Below are positions 25,395-34,570 of a stretch of DNA of 54,509 nucleotides, one piece after another. Source of the stretch: Flavobacteriaceae bacterium (GTDB taxonomy: Bacteria; Bacteroidota; Bacteroidia; Flavobacteriales; Flavobacteriaceae); assembly GCA_947457615.1 (NCBI GenBank), contig CANGWK010000022.1, forward strand, positions 1 to 54,509, given 5' to 3'. The number at the start of each line of letters is the position of its first letter. Position 1 is the stretch's first letter. Position numbers and translations under genes: made by a program. A model generated the notes under the pieces. It saw only the letters and a list, made by a program, of their open reading frames with translations, was not told the origin of the DNA and did not search any database.

Positions 25395-27401
25395 CTATTT
25401 AATTTTAAATCGCAAACCTGCATAATACATTTGCCCAAATACGGGTGCATATATTATGGAAGTGTCAAAAGTCGAGCCAAAAGGATTCTCTGCTCCTAAG
25501 ATGGCTTTATGCTGACGGTAATTTCCAATGTTTTCTCCCCCAAAATACATTTCGAAAGTGCTGCTAAAAGTTCTTGTGATTTGAGCATTCATTACCGCAA
25601 AAGAAGGTGAAAATTCTGGTAATCTATCAACCGATGCATTAGAAGCAGTTGTTGGTAATTGCTGTTTTCCGAGCCAATTTAAGGTATAATCAAATTTCCA
25701 TTGTTTTCCTTTTTCTACAATATGAGTTGAAAATTCAATATTTCCGAAGAAACGATGTTTGGCCTGCAGTGGTCTTTGAAAACTTCCTGAAAGATAATCG
25801 GTTGAAATGTCATAATATTTATAGGCAGTTCTTAAATTCAAATGTTTTATTATTTCATAATTGAAATCAAGTTGCAAACTATTGGCAAACGAATTCCCTT
25901 TTAAATTATAAAATAAAACTTGCTGCGGACTTTTCATTACATCCACAATGGCTTGATTTTGAAAATCGGTGCGGTAAAAATCAACTGTTGCATCGGCAGG
26001 CTTTCCGAAAAGCATAAAATTTTGAGTGAAACTGAAGCCATAATTCCAAGCAATCTCTGGATTCAAACCATAGATTTTTCCATTAGTATCCAGCACGGAA
26101 AAGGCTCTTGAACTTGCAAATAAATTTTGATTCTCAGCATAAATATTAGCCGCCCGTTTCCCTCTTCCAGCAGAAAAACGAAAAACACCTTTATCCCACG
26201 GGTTGTATCTAACGTGTAATCGAGGAGTAAAAAATGCGCCTAATCTATTATGATAATCCAACCTTCCACCAAGGATATAACTAAATTTATCATTATTATC
26301 ATACGTATATTCGAAGAAACCTCCAACCGAATTATCTATTCGACTTACATCGACAAGGTTCACAAATTCGGCATATTTATCATAAGTGAAATTTAATCCT
26401 GTAGCAAATTTGTGCATTGTATTATTAATAATCGAATTGAAAATCAAGTTCGAATAATAACTTTGCTGCTGGATGTTATATTGGTTCAATCCAAAATAAG
26501 AATCCTGATTGTGGTTGCTGTACGCATTTTGAATTCCAATACTTTGGAAGGGCATCCCTTTAAAAACATAACCTAGTTTGGAAGAAAAATCGAAACGGTT
26601 GGTATTGATTTCGGAGCCCCAAAAATTGGTCGTTAGTTTATCTCTATTTTTATCAAATTCCAATTGACCGGTTTGTTTTTCATCTTTCATATATTTGAAA
26701 TTAATAAACGAAACCCAGCCCGTTTCTGGATTGGAATACTGCCAACGATTGACCAAATTTATCTGTTTCCCTAAAGGATTATCTAAAAATCCATCGTGGT
26801 TCATATCGTTTTTAGCAAGTCGAGTATTTCCGTGGATATAAAAACTAGACGCCCATTTATCAGAAACTTTTTTATTGAAATGAGTATTTAATTCATATCT
26901 AGAATCGGAGGCACCATAGGCATTCAAGAAAAACGGAATATCTTTCATGGGCTTGATTAATTCGGTGTTAATTTGGCCTGAAATACTTTCATAACCATTA
27001 ACAACACTTCCTGCACCTTTCGTGACTTGGATACTTTCTACCCAAGTCCCTGGTGTAAATGACAGTCCGTAGGCTTGTGAAGCACCACGAACCGAAGGAA
27101 TATTTTCTTCGGTAATCATAAGATAGGGAGAAGTCAAACCCAACATTTTAATTTGTTTGGTTCCAGTTAAAGCATCGGCAAAATTCACGTCTATGGACGG
27201 ATTGGTTTCAAAACTTTCAGCTAGATTGCAACAAGCCGCCTTTAGTAATTCTTTGCTACCCATCACCGAAGTATTGGCTGTTGTAGTTAGCGATTTACGT
27301 ATTCCTTTTTTTTCTCCTTCTACTTTAACATCATCCAATTTTGTTTGGGCAAAGTTCTCGGCAGAAATTAATAACAATAGGAATAATGTTATTTTTTTCA
27401 T
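25395..27401 (-). CDS. TonB-dependent outer-membrane receptor (probable metal uptake)
   Basis: 668 residues with a signal peptide (ending AENFAQ). A plug domain (about 35-155) includes PSIDVNFADALTGTKQIKML and VTKGAGSVVNGYESISGQIN, followed by a 22-strand type barrel. The C-terminus ends in an aromatic-basic strand (YYAGLRFKIK). It lacks the N-terminal carboxypeptidase-like domain common in SusC-type receptors. Paired Cys in the plug (KAACCNLAESF) are unusual and could bind metal. Located between the HYC_CC_PP gene (209 nt) and the HMA gene. Substrate not proven; copper or another metal is inferred from the neighbours. Confidence 0.9.
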   Translation of the reverse strand: MKKITLFLLLLISAENFAQTKLDDVKVEGEKKGIRKSLTTTANTSVMGSKELLKAACCNLAESFETNPSIDVNFADALTGTKQIKMLGLTSPYLMITEENIPSVRGASQAYGLSFTPGTWVESIQVTKGAGSVVNGYESISGQINTELIKPMKDIPFFLNAYGASDSRYELNTHFNKKVSDKWASSFYIHGNTRLAKNDMNHDGFLDNPLGKQINLVNRWQYSNPETGWVSFINFKYMKDEKQTGQLEFDKNRDKLTTNFWGSEINTNRFDFSSKLGYVFKGMPFQSIGIQNAYSNHNQDSYFGLNQYNIQQQSYYSNLIFNSIINNTMHKFATGLNFTYDKYAEFVNLVDVSRIDNSVGGFFEYTYDNNDKFSYILGGRLDYHNRLGAFFTPRLHVRYNPWDKGVFRFSAGRGKRAANIYAENQNLFASSRAFSVLDTNGKIYGLNPEIAWNYGFSFTQNFMLFGKPADATVDFYRTDFQNQAIVDVMKSPQQVLFYNLKGNSFANSLQLDFNYEIIKHLNLRTAYKYYDISTDYLSGSFQRPLQAKHRFFGNIEFSTHIVEKGKQWKFDYTLNWLGKQQLPTTASNASVDRLPEFSPSFAVMNAQITRTFSSTFEMYFGGENIGNYRQHKAILGAENPFGSTFDTSIIYAPVFGQMYYAGLRFKIK

Positions 27402-27610
27402 TTTTGAATAATTTCATTTTTGAATTTAAATTTGTTTCTTAAAGAGTGAAAAGTATTAAGACAAGAATTGCGCATATTTAACACGAATTAATTTTAGTGG
27501 TTGATTTCACTAATTTTAAAACTTCATTCAATACAACAATTGTTTCATTTAGCATTAGGTATTAATTAATATGGCTAAACATTTAAACTTTTAAACTTTC
27601 AAAATGAAAA

Positions 27611-28012
27611 TTATCCATAGAAGGTATATTGGCTATACAAAAGGAAGAATGGCGGTGCATTGGCATCGCAATAATAAGAAGGTGATTCTTTTTGTTGGAA
27701 ACTAAAAGCATTTGAAAACACTAATGGTTTCCATTCGTTGAAAACTAAAAAATAATTGGAATCCAACGATACTGATTTTACCGTGATTTGGTCAAATTTC
27801 TCGTTAGATTTTATTATTTTATTCTTGCAACATTTGGATTTTACTTCGATAACTCCACAGCAGTCTTTCTCAACTTCATGGTAAGTAGTCTCGGAATTTA
27901 CAGAAACAGAAACAATTTCATCATCACAATAATGCACGCTGAATGAAACTCCCAAATTGGAAATCAATAGGGAAAACACTAACAAAACATTGGCGTATTT
28001 TCTGAAATTCAT
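27611..28012 (-). CDS. HYC_CC_PP family protein
   Basis: 133 residues. A signal-like N-terminal helix (about 7-26) is followed by the family markers: HYC (VHYCDDE), two CC pairs (EKDCCGV, SKCCKNK) and a C-terminal PP (NAPPFF). These Cys/His clusters suggest metal binding in the periplasm. The family is known mostly beside TonB receptors and HMA proteins, as here. The promoter (28017-28044) puts the start of transcription at about the ATG, so the mRNA is likely leaderless. The exact role is unknown. Confidence 0.8.
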   Translation of the reverse strand: MNFRKYANVLLVFSLLISNLGVSFSVHYCDDEIVSVSVNSETTYHEVEKDCCGVIEVKSKCCKNKIIKSNEKFDQITVKSVSLDSNYFLVFNEWKPLVFSNAFSFQQKESPSYYCDANAPPFFLLYSQYTFYG

Positions 28013-28016
28013 GGTG

Positions 28017-28055
28017 CAAAGATACTATAATTAATGTTTTACAATTCTTAATTGT
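28017..28055 (-). promoter_or_regulatory. Promoter and palindrome before the HYC_CC_PP gene
   Basis: On the minus strand TTG (28044-28042) and TATCTTTG (28024-28017) are 17 nt apart, a full promoter match. The box ends 5 nt before the ATG. The palindrome ACAATT-CTT-AATTGT (28041-28055) covers the -33 TTG and may bind a metal-responsive repressor. Confidence 0.6.
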
Positions 28056-28057
28056 GG

Positions 28058-28501
28058 TTATTTTATCTTTTTCTGATAATAAAAAGCAGGAATAAAAAGA
28101 ATTAATAAAATGGGTTGGATGATAAATCTCCGAATATAAAAAAGATTCATTTTATTGGTTTCTCCAAATTTAATTAACACAAAAAAGAAGACAACCATTA
28201 AGATAATTCCAAAGATAGAAAATAAAAAAATAGAAAATTTTACTATTCTATTATCGCTAAAAAGTAATTTAAGCAAACCTATAGAAATTATTGAATTTAA
28301 ATAATAACGAAACCCCATACTAAAAAACAACTTAATTATATTATTATTAGGTAATGGCAAATGATAGTAATTCAATTTAAAATAAGCCAAAAAAGGATCG
28401 TAGAAAATAATATTTTCAAAGGCTCTAATTGCAACCAAAAGGGATAGCAAAATAACTAAAAAGATAACTTTAGTTTTATTTTTCAGAAGGTATTTCAGCA
28501 T
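28058..28501 (-). CDS. Exosortase F-associated membrane protein
   Basis: 147 residues with four hydrophobic helices (about 10-28, 55-80, 85-110 and 125-142). Between the first two lies the marked segment AFENIIFYDPFLAYFKLNYYHLPLPN, typical of the small protein encoded next to XrtF. The FRYYLNSIISIGLLKLLF helix also fits. Its start overlaps the xrtF end by 26 nt, so the two are translated together. The role in exosortase function is not established. Confidence 0.85.
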   Translation of the reverse strand: MLKYLLKNKTKVIFLVILLSLLVAIRAFENIIFYDPFLAYFKLNYYHLPLPNNNIIKLFFSMGFRYYLNSIISIGLLKLLFSDNRIVKFSIFLFSIFGIILMVVFFFVLIKFGETNKMNLFYIRRFIIQPILLILFIPAFYYQKKIK

Positions 28502-29033
28502 ATAAAGAATATTTATTGACCCATATAATCCAAAGTAAAAAAACTAATCCATAAATTAATAATGGAAAAACCACATCGTGAAGCAGAGAATCATATTCTG
28601 GAAAATTATGTAAAGCAATGCAAAGTAAGGCAATCCGAAATACATTAAAAACATGAACCAACAGACTTCCAAAAAGAATAAATAATATGGTGGATTTTAA
28701 TTTTCCTTTAAAGGCAATTACGAAACTAACAAATAGAATAATAACGCTTAATGCATTACATCCTTCAATAATTCGGGCTACCCATTGCCCCTCATAATAT
28801 AACTTAACGCTGGCTTCTTTTGTATTAATTTCAGTATGAGAATTACTATCGAAAATAGAAAGTATTTTTTGAGATTGATTTGCCACCAATTTGGTAAACC
28901 CGTCCACATCCATTTTTTTTTCGTCAAATTGATTTAAATAATTTTGATAAACGAAAGTCAAAAGCAAATAGCATGCGGCAAATTTGGCAAGAAATAACAA
29001 AAATGGCTTGAATTGAATTAAGTATTCTTTCAA
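28476..29033 (-). CDS. xrtF: Exosortase family protein XrtF
   Basis: 185 residues with several membrane helices. The exosortase catalytic residues are visible: Cys92 in RIIEGCNALS, Arg133 in HVFNVFRIALL and His152 in DSLLHDVVFP. Exosortases are membrane transpeptidases that process proteins with a short C-terminal sorting signal. XrtF is the Bacteroidetes form, found with the small partner that overlaps it here. No target protein with a matching signal is recognisable in the window. A promoter lies at 29047-29075. Confidence 0.92.
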   Translation of the reverse strand: MKEYLIQFKPFLLFLAKFAACYLLLTFVYQNYLNQFDEKKMDVDGFTKLVANQSQKILSIFDSNSHTEINTKEASVKLYYEGQWVARIIEGCNALSVIILFVSFVIAFKGKLKSTILFILFGSLLVHVFNVFRIALLCIALHNFPEYDSLLHDVVFPLLIYGLVFLLWIIWVNKYSLYAEIPSEK

Positions 29034-29046
29034 AATATAATTTTAA

Positions 29047-29075
29047 CAAATTTATGTAAAAGTAAGAAATTGCAA
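29047..29075 (-). promoter_or_regulatory. Promoter of xrtF
   Basis: Minus-strand TTG (29075-29073) and TAAATTTG (29054-29047) are 18 nt apart. Transcription would begin near 29041, about 8 nt before the xrtF ATG. Confidence 0.55.
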
Positions 29076-29079
29076 TGGT

Positions 29080-29087
29080 TACTTTTG
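29080..29087 (+). promoter_or_regulatory. -7 box TACTTTTG of the GAF gene
   Basis: The box is an exact TAnnTTTG, 16 nt before the ATG at 29104. There is no TTG at the right distance. It is back to back with the xrtF promoter in the 70-nt divergent gap. Confidence 0.45.
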
Positions 29088-29103
29088 TGAAAAATAATAA
29101 AAT

Positions 29104-29559
29104 ATGAATTTTGAAGATTTAAAACCTAAAGTAGTTTCAATTCTGTTGGACGCTGATTTAAATAGAGATGAAAAATTGAAAAATTTATGTCAGTTTTTAT
29201 CTGATTCCATTTCGTATTACAATTGGGTTGGATTTTACTTTGCCAATCACGAAGCTAAAACATTGCACCTTGGTCCGTATGTAGGAGCTGCAACCGATCA
29301 CACTGTAATTCCGTTTGGAAAAGGAATTTGCGGTCAAGTTGCAGAATCGAATGCTAACTTTGTTGTGCCAGATGTATCGGCGCAAGACAATTACATTGCG
29401 TGCAGTTTTACAGTAAAGTCGGAAATTGTTGTTCCCTTGTTTGTAAATTGCGTAAATATTGGCCAAATAGATATTGATTCGCACGTGATAAATCCTTTTA
29501 CTGAAAAGGACGAGCGTTTTTTAGAATTTGTAAATCAAGAGGTTGCGAAACTTTTTTAG
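29104..29559 (+). CDS. GAF-domain free methionine-(R)-sulfoxide reductase-like protein
   Basis: 151 residues, one GAF domain. The segments YNWVGFYF, GKGICGQVAE, VVPDVSAQDNYIACS and KSEIVVPLF match the fRMsr/YebR family. The Cys in GICG and the Cys in YIACS correspond to two of the three redox Cys of the E. coli enzyme. The enzyme reduces free Met-R-sulfoxide with thioredoxin. A soluble cytoplasmic protein with no linked partner genes. A sensing GAF protein is the alternative, but the Cys pattern favours the reductase. Confidence 0.85.
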   Translation: MNFEDLKPKVVSILLDADLNRDEKLKNLCQFLSDSISYYNWVGFYFANHEAKTLHLGPYVGAATDHTVIPFGKGICGQVAESNANFVVPDVSAQDNYIACSFTVKSEIVVPLFVNCVNIGQIDIDSHVINPFTEKDERFLEFVNQEVAKLF

Positions 29560-29574
29560 ATAATAAGGTAGCTC

Positions 29575-29595
29575 TTGGAAGTTGGAAGTTGGAAG
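29575..29595 (+). repeat. Three tandem TTGGAAG units
   Basis: Three perfect 7-bp copies lie between the GAF gene and the rpsO promoter, 16 nt after the GAF stop. Similar GGAAGT-type repeats are common between genes in flavobacteria. No function is visible. Confidence 0.7.
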
Positions 29596-29625
29596 AAAAA
29601 ATAAACAATAAACTGAAAGATTTGC

Positions 29626-29680
29626 TTGCAACTTTAAAAATAAAGTGTACTTTTGCACCCGAATAAGGATACACTTTATT
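29626..29680 (+). promoter_or_regulatory. rpsO promoter with an 11-bp inverted repeat
   Basis: TTG (29626-29628) and TACTTTTG (29648-29655) are 19 nt apart, a perfect promoter. AATAAAGTGTA at 29639-29649 and its exact reverse complement at 29670-29680 lie on either side of the predicted start of transcription (about 29661). The left arm is not transcribed, so this looks like a protein binding site rather than an RNA structure. Confidence 0.65.
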
Positions 29681-29711
29681 CATACATAATAATCATTTAA
29701 ATAATATTGGA

Positions 29712-29981
29712 ATGTATTTAACTAAAGAAACTAAAGCTGATATCTTCGCTAAGCACGGAGGAAAGGCTGAAAACACAGGTTCAACAGAAGGTCAAGTAGC
29801 ACTTTTCACTTTTAGAATCTCTCACTTAACAGAGCATTTGAAAAAAAATCGTCACGATTATAATACAGAGCGTTCGTTAGTACTTTTGGTAGGTAAAAGA
29901 AGAAGTCTTTTAGATTATTTGAAGAAAAAAGATGTTGTAAAATATCGTGAGTTAATTAAAGAATTAGGTATTAGAAAATAA
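29712..29981 (+). CDS. rpsO: 30S ribosomal protein S15
   Basis: 89 residues, the normal length. The S15 pattern is complete: FAKHGGKAENTGSTEGQVAL, ISHLTEHLKKNRHDYNTERSL and LVGKRRSLLDYLKKKD, ending YRELIKELGIRK. S15 binds 16S rRNA early in assembly of the small subunit. It has a strong promoter and is followed by a terminator, with pnp 170 nt downstream, the same order as in many bacteria. Confidence 0.98.
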   Translation: MYLTKETKADIFAKHGGKAENTGSTEGQVALFTFRISHLTEHLKKNRHDYNTERSLVLLVGKRRSLLDYLKKKDVVKYRELIKELGIRK

Positions 29982-29992
29982 TACTAGAAAAC

Positions 29993-30018
29993 GAGGTGCT
30001 TTTGCGCCTCTTTTTTTT
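29993..30018 (+). terminator. Rho-independent terminator after rpsO
   Basis: GAGGTGC pairs with GCGCCTC (one G-T pair) around a TTTT loop and is followed by eight T. It is 11 nt after the stop and reduces read-through into pnp. Confidence 0.88.
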
Positions 30019-30106
30019 AGCATAAAATTTTAAAAAAAGTTTGGTTTTTCATTGGAATACAACAACTACAATCCGACTTACTATCGGGACAAACAACACA
30101 ACTAAT

Positions 30107-30122
30107 CTGCCGACAGGCAGAA
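30107..30122 (+). other. Small hairpin in the pnp leader
   Basis: TCTGCC and GGCAGA form a perfect 6-bp stem with loop GACA, 30 nt before the pnp ATG. CATTGG (about 30049) and CCAATG (about 30126) could form an outer stem enclosing it. The gap 30019-30151 has no clear promoter. Confidence 0.5.
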
Positions 30123-30151
30123 AACCAATGTAAAATTAAAAAGGAAAATTT

Positions 30152-32287
30152 ATGATTCCACAATTATTTGTAGAAAGTATCGATTTAGGTGATGGAAGAA
30201 ACATCACAATCGAGACAGGTCGTTTAGCTAAACAAGCAGACGGATCTGTAGTAGTAAGAATTGGAAATACCGTTATTTTAGGAACAGTAGTATCCTCAAG
30301 AAAAGCAAGTCCGGGTATCGATTTTTTACCCCTTACGGTAGATTATCGTGAAAAATTTGCAGCAGCAGGACGTTTTCCTGGTGGTTTCTTTAAGAGAGAA
30401 GCGCGTCCAAGTGATAACGAAGTATTAACTATGAGATTGGTAGACCGTGTATTGCGTCCGCTTTTCCCAAGTGACTATCATGCTGAAGTTCAAGTTATGA
30501 TTCAATTAATGTCTCATGACGAAAATGTTATGCCAGATGCATTAGCAGGATTAGCAGCTTCGGCTGCACTTGCCTTATCTGACATTCCGTTTGAAACGTT
30601 AATTTCTGAAGCTAGAGTTGGAAGAATTGATGGTAAATTTATTATTAATCCATCTCGTGCACAATTAGAATTGTCTGACATAGACATGATGATTGGTGCT
30701 TCAACAGATTCTATCGCGATGGTAGAAGGTGAAATGAAAGAAATTTCTGAAAAAGAAATGGTAGAAGCAATTAAATTTGCTCACGAACACATTAAAGTAC
30801 AAATTGCTGCTCAAGAAAGATTAGCTCAAGCGTTTGGAAAAAAAGAAGTTCGTACTTACGAAACTGAAAAATCAGACGATGCTATTCACGCTAAAGTAAA
30901 AGCAGCGGCTTATGATAAAATTTATGCAATTGCTAGCAAAGGTTCCGCTAAACACGAACGTTCAGCTGCATTTGACGCTGTAAAAGAAGAAGTTAAAGCT
31001 TTATTTACAGAAGAAGAATTAGCAGAAAATGGTGATTTAGTAGGGAAATATTTCTACAAAGTCAACAAAGAAGCAGTTCGTAATGTAACTTTAGATTTAG
31101 GAACTCGTCTTGACGGAAGAAAAACTACAGAAATCAGACCAATCTGGTGTGAAGTAGATTATCTACCATCGGTTCACGGATCTGCATTGTTTACTCGTGG
31201 AGAAACTCAAGCATTGGCAACTGCAACTTTAGGAACTTCTAGAGAAGCAAACCAAATTGATTCGCCATCAGAACAAGGAGAAGAAAAATTCTATTTACAT
31301 TATAATTTCCCGCCATTTTCTACAGGAGAAGCTCGTCCTTTAAGAGGAACTTCCAGAAGAGAAGTTGGCCACGGAAACTTAGCACAACGTGCTTTGAAAA
31401 ACATGATTCCTGCAGATTGTCCATATACAATTCGTATCGTTTCAGAAGTATTAGAATCTAATGGTTCGTCTTCAATGGCAACCGTTTGTGCTGGAACCTT
31501 ATCTTTAATGGATGCTGGTATTCAAATGATTCGTCCGGTTTCTGGAATTGCAATGGGATTGATTACTGATGGAGAACGTTTTGCAGTATTGTCTGATATT
31601 CTTGGTGATGAAGATCACTTAGGAGATATGGATTTCAAAGTAACTGGAACTTCAGAGGGAATTACCGCTTGCCAAATGGACATTAAAATAGATGGATTGA
31701 AATACGAAATCATGGAGCAAGCTTTGGCTCAAGCTCGTGATGGACGTTTACATATTCTAGGAATTCTTACTGAAACTTTAGCTGCTCCAAAAGCAGATGT
31801 TAAAGTTCATGCTCCAAAAATTATCATGAGAACTATTCCTGGTAACTTTATTGGTGCATTAATTGGACCAGGAGGAAAAGTAATTCAAGAGTTACAAAAA
31901 GCTACTGGCTGTACTATCGTAATTAACGAAGTGGACGAGCAAGGAGTTGTTGAAATTCTTGGAACAGATCCTGACGGAATTGCTAGAGTATTAGCTAAAA
32001 TAGATTCTATCATATTCAAACCTGCAATGGGTGAAGCTTATGAAGTGAAAGTAATTAAAATGCTAGATTTTGGTGCAGTTGTAGAATATACAGATGCTCC
32101 AGGAAATGAAGTATTACTTCACGTATCGGAATTAGCTTGGGAACGAACAGAAAATGTTACTGATGTAGTAAACATGGGTGATGTGTTTATGGTGAAATAT
32201 TTAGGATTAGATCCTAAAACTAGAAAAGAAAAAGTTTCTAGAAAAGCACTTTTACCAAGACCTCCTAGAGAAGAGAAAAAAGAGTAA
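30152..32287 (+). CDS. pnp: Polyribonucleotide nucleotidyltransferase (PNPase)
   Basis: 711 residues with the usual order: two RNase PH domains (about 10-230 and 325-540) joined by a helical linker, then KH (about 560-620) and S1 (about 630-700) RNA-binding domains. Recognisable are [18 protein letters not shown], the second-core phosphate site ([17 protein letters not shown]), [12 protein letters not shown] of KH, and [10 protein letters not shown] of S1. It degrades RNA from the 3' end with phosphate. The start ATG follows AAAAAGGAAAA. Confidence 0.98.
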   Translation: MIPQLFVESIDLGDGRNITIETGRLAKQADGSVVVRIGNTVILGTVVSSRKASPGIDFLPLTVDYREKFAAAGRFPGGFFKREARPSDNEVLTMRLVDRVLRPLFPSDYHAEVQVMIQLMSHDENVMPDALAGLAASAALALSDIPFETLISEARVGRIDGKFIINPSRAQLELSDIDMMIGASTDSIAMVEGEMKEISEKEMVEAIKFAHEHIKVQIAAQERLAQAFGKKEVRTYETEKSDDAIHAKVKAAAYDKIYAIASKGSAKHERSAAFDAVKEEVKALFTEEELAENGDLVGKYFYKVNKEAVRNVTLDLGTRLDGRKTTEIRPIWCEVDYLPSVHGSALFTRGETQALATATLGTSREANQIDSPSEQGEEKFYLHYNFPPFSTGEARPLRGTSRREVGHGNLAQRALKNMIPADCPYTIRIVSEVLESNGSSSMATVCAGTLSLMDAGIQMIRPVSGIAMGLITDGERFAVLSDILGDEDHLGDMDFKVTGTSEGITACQMDIKIDGLKYEIMEQALAQARDGRLHILGILTETLAAPKADVKVHAPKIIMRTIPGNFIGALIGPGGKVIQELQKATGCTIVINEVDEQGVVEILGTDPDGIARVLAKIDSIIFKPAMGEAYEVKVIKMLDFGAVVEYTDAPGNEVLLHVSELAWERTENVTDVVNMGDVFMVKYLGLDPKTRKEKVSRKALLPRPPREEKKE

Positions 32288-32310
32288 TTTATTTTTCTAG
32301 TTTATAATAT

Positions 32311-32342
32311 ACCCCATCTTAATAATTTAAGTTGGGGTTTTT
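32311..32342 (+). terminator. Terminator after pnp
   Basis: ACCCCATCTTA pairs with TAAGTTGGGGT (one mismatch) and is followed by T residues. It is 24 nt after the pnp stop. The next 130 nt up to the carotenoid genes are AT-rich with no clear promoter. Confidence 0.82.
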
Positions 32343-32473
32343 AATTTTTGGAAGTACTATTTTTAATTTTCTCAATAAATGTTAGTTTTTTATTTATAAG
32401 ATTTTTTTAACCTTTGTTATACTATTATACTTTTATAAAAAATTAATTTTATAAAAATTTTTATTTAAATAAA

Positions 32474-33949
32474 ATGACAAAAACCGTTGGTATAATTGGA
32501 GCTGGAATTGGAGGCCTTGCATTATCAATTCGACTATCCAATCAAGGGTTTAAGGTAACAGTTTTTGAAAAAAATAGTTATCCTGGAGGAAAATTGAGCG
32601 AACTTAAAATAAATGGATTCCGATTTGATAAAGGACCGTCCTTATTTACAATGCCTTCGTTAATAGATGAATTAACAAATTTGAAAGGAAGCTCTCTTCA
32701 ATTTGAATACCAGAAATTAGATGTCATTACCAACTATTTTTATTCGGATGGAACACAATTAAAAGCATCTGCAAATTTAGAAGAATTTGCAGAAGAGGTT
32801 CATTTAAAATTAAATGAAAAAAAAGAAACTGTTTTAAAGCACATTAAGCGCAATGCTTTTTATTTTAAAACTACCGAAGATTTATTTTTGAAACAATCGC
32901 TTCATCAACTGAAAAATTTTATTAATCTAAAGACATTAAAAGGCATATTATTTTCCCCATTTTTAGGATTATTCAGTACTATGAACGAAAAAAATTCAAG
33001 AACATTTTCCAACCCAAAAACTGTGCAATTATTCAATCGATTTGCAACCTACAACGGTTCAAATCCATATAAAGCACCTGCCTTAATCAATATGATTTCG
33101 CATTTAGAATTTAATCTTGGTGCTTATTTGCCTAAAAAAGGCATGCATCAAATTACAACACATTTAGTAAAACTAGCAGAAGAAGCCAATGTGGAAATTA
33201 AATACAATGCGGTAGTTGAAACCTTAGAGGTTGGGTCTAATAATCGGATTACAGCCATAAAAAGCAATGGGGTAAATTATCCCTTTGATATTGTGGCAAG
33301 CGATGTAGATATTCATGCGCTTTACAACTATTTATTGCCAAAATCTTTTACACCTAAAAAACTAATTCAACAAGAAAAATCTAGCAGTGCCTATGTTTTT
33401 TATTGGGGAATAAACAAAGAATTTAAAGCACTCGGACTACATAATATTTTGTTCAGTGAGGATTATAAAAAGGAATTTGATAATTTGTTCTCAAAACAAT
33501 TTCCAATTGACGATCCTACAATTTACATCAATATAACTTCAAAATATTGTAAAGAGGATGCACCAGAAGGTTGTGAAAACTGGTTTGTAATGGTAAATGT
33601 ACCTCACAACAAAAGTGAAAACATAAATTATGCAGAAGCTATTCGGAAAAATGTTATTGAAAAAATTAACGCGATGTTGAAAACTGATATTGAGAAGCAT
33701 ATCGTTTCAGAAAGCAAGTTAAGTCCTATTGATATAGAAAAACAAACTTCATCTTTTGGAGGTTCACTTTACGGTAATTCTAGTAACAATAAGTTTGCAG
33801 CTTTTTTAAGACATGCTAATTTTTCTTCAAGCATTAAAAATTTGTATCTTGTAGGCGGAAGTGTACATCCAGGCGGTGGTATTCCGCTTTGCCTATTTAG
33901 TGCTAAAATAGCGAGTAAATTAATCGTAGAAAAAGAAAAGAAATGCTAA
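32474..33949 (+). CDS. crtD: Phytoene desaturase-family oxidase, probably CrtD
   Basis: 491 residues. FAD-binding motif IGAGIGGLALSIRLSNQGF and acidic strand end VFEKNSYPGGKL at the N-terminus; closing motif LYLVGGSVHPGGGIPLCLFSAK at the C-terminus, both typical of CrtI-type carotenoid desaturases. Placement directly before cruF favours CrtD, the 1'-hydroxycarotenoid 3',4'-desaturase, over the phytoene desaturase CrtI, but sequence alone does not settle it. No crtB is adjacent. The stop overlaps cruF by 7 nt. Membrane-associated, acting on the open end of the carotenoid. Confidence 0.8.
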   Translation: MTKTVGIIGAGIGGLALSIRLSNQGFKVTVFEKNSYPGGKLSELKINGFRFDKGPSLFTMPSLIDELTNLKGSSLQFEYQKLDVITNYFYSDGTQLKASANLEEFAEEVHLKLNEKKETVLKHIKRNAFYFKTTEDLFLKQSLHQLKNFINLKTLKGILFSPFLGLFSTMNEKNSRTFSNPKTVQLFNRFATYNGSNPYKAPALINMISHLEFNLGAYLPKKGMHQITTHLVKLAEEANVEIKYNAVVETLEVGSNNRITAIKSNGVNYPFDIVASDVDIHALYNYLLPKSFTPKKLIQQEKSSSAYVFYWGINKEFKALGLHNILFSEDYKKEFDNLFSKQFPIDDPTIYINITSKYCKEDAPEGCENWFVMVNVPHNKSENINYAEAIRKNVIEKINAMLKTDIEKHIVSESKLSPIDIEKQTSSFGGSLYGNSSNNKFAAFLRHANFSSSIKNLYLVGGSVHPGGGIPLCLFSAKIASKLIVEKEKKC

Positions 33950-34569
33950 AAAAATATAAATCCTACTTATTATATTTTTTAATTCTGGTATATGTTTCAG
34001 GCTCCATTGGGTTTGTAGTGAACCCTGCTTTTTTTAGTCCTTTTACGCCTTACACTTTATTGCTTACGTGTTTTGTTTTTTTAATTCATAGTCCACTGGC
34101 AGACAAAAAATTCCTAATAGCCTTTTTTTCTATAGCTTTTTTAGGATTCATCATCGAAGTAATTGGCGTAAAAACGGGGTTGGTTTTCGGAAAATATTCC
34201 TACGGAGATGGATTAGGAATTAAATTACTTGAAGTTCCACTAATCATTTCTGTCAATTGGGCAATGCTTATTTGTGCAGGAATCAGAATAGTAAGTGGTT
34301 TATTTTCAAATGGAAAAATAGCATTGCTTGTTGCTGCTTTATTAGTAACTCTGATTGATTTGCTAATTGAACAAGTAGCGCCAAAACTTGATTTTTGGCA
34401 TTTTGAAGGTGGGTTACCCGGATTACATAATTATTTGGGTTGGATTGGAGTTGCCTTTTTTACATCGTACTTTTTTTATCCTACAATTATAAAAGGTAAT
34501 CAATCTGTTTCTTTAATAATATTGATTTTACAAATTATATTCTTCACCTCTTTATTTATATTTATTTAA
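33943..34569 (+). CDS. cruF: CruF-like carotenoid 1',2'-hydratase
   Basis: 208 residues with about seven membrane helices. The family segments are present: FFSPFTPYTLLLT, IIEVIGVKTGLVFGKYSYG, PLIISVNWAMLI and DLLIEQVAPKLDFWHFEGG. CruF adds water to the psi end of a carotenoid, giving the 1'-hydroxyl that CrtD then needs. Overlaps crtD by 7 nt and is 1 nt from crtZ, so all three are one operon. Confidence 0.88.
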   Translation: MLKKYKSYLLYFLILVYVSGSIGFVVNPAFFSPFTPYTLLLTCFVFLIHSPLADKKFLIAFFSIAFLGFIIEVIGVKTGLVFGKYSYGDGLGIKLLEVPLIISVNWAMLICAGIRIVSGLFSNGKIALLVAALLVTLIDLLIEQVAPKLDFWHFEGGLPGLHNYLGWIGVAFFTSYFFYPTIIKGNQSVSLIILILQIIFFTSLFIFI

Positions 34570-34570
34570 C

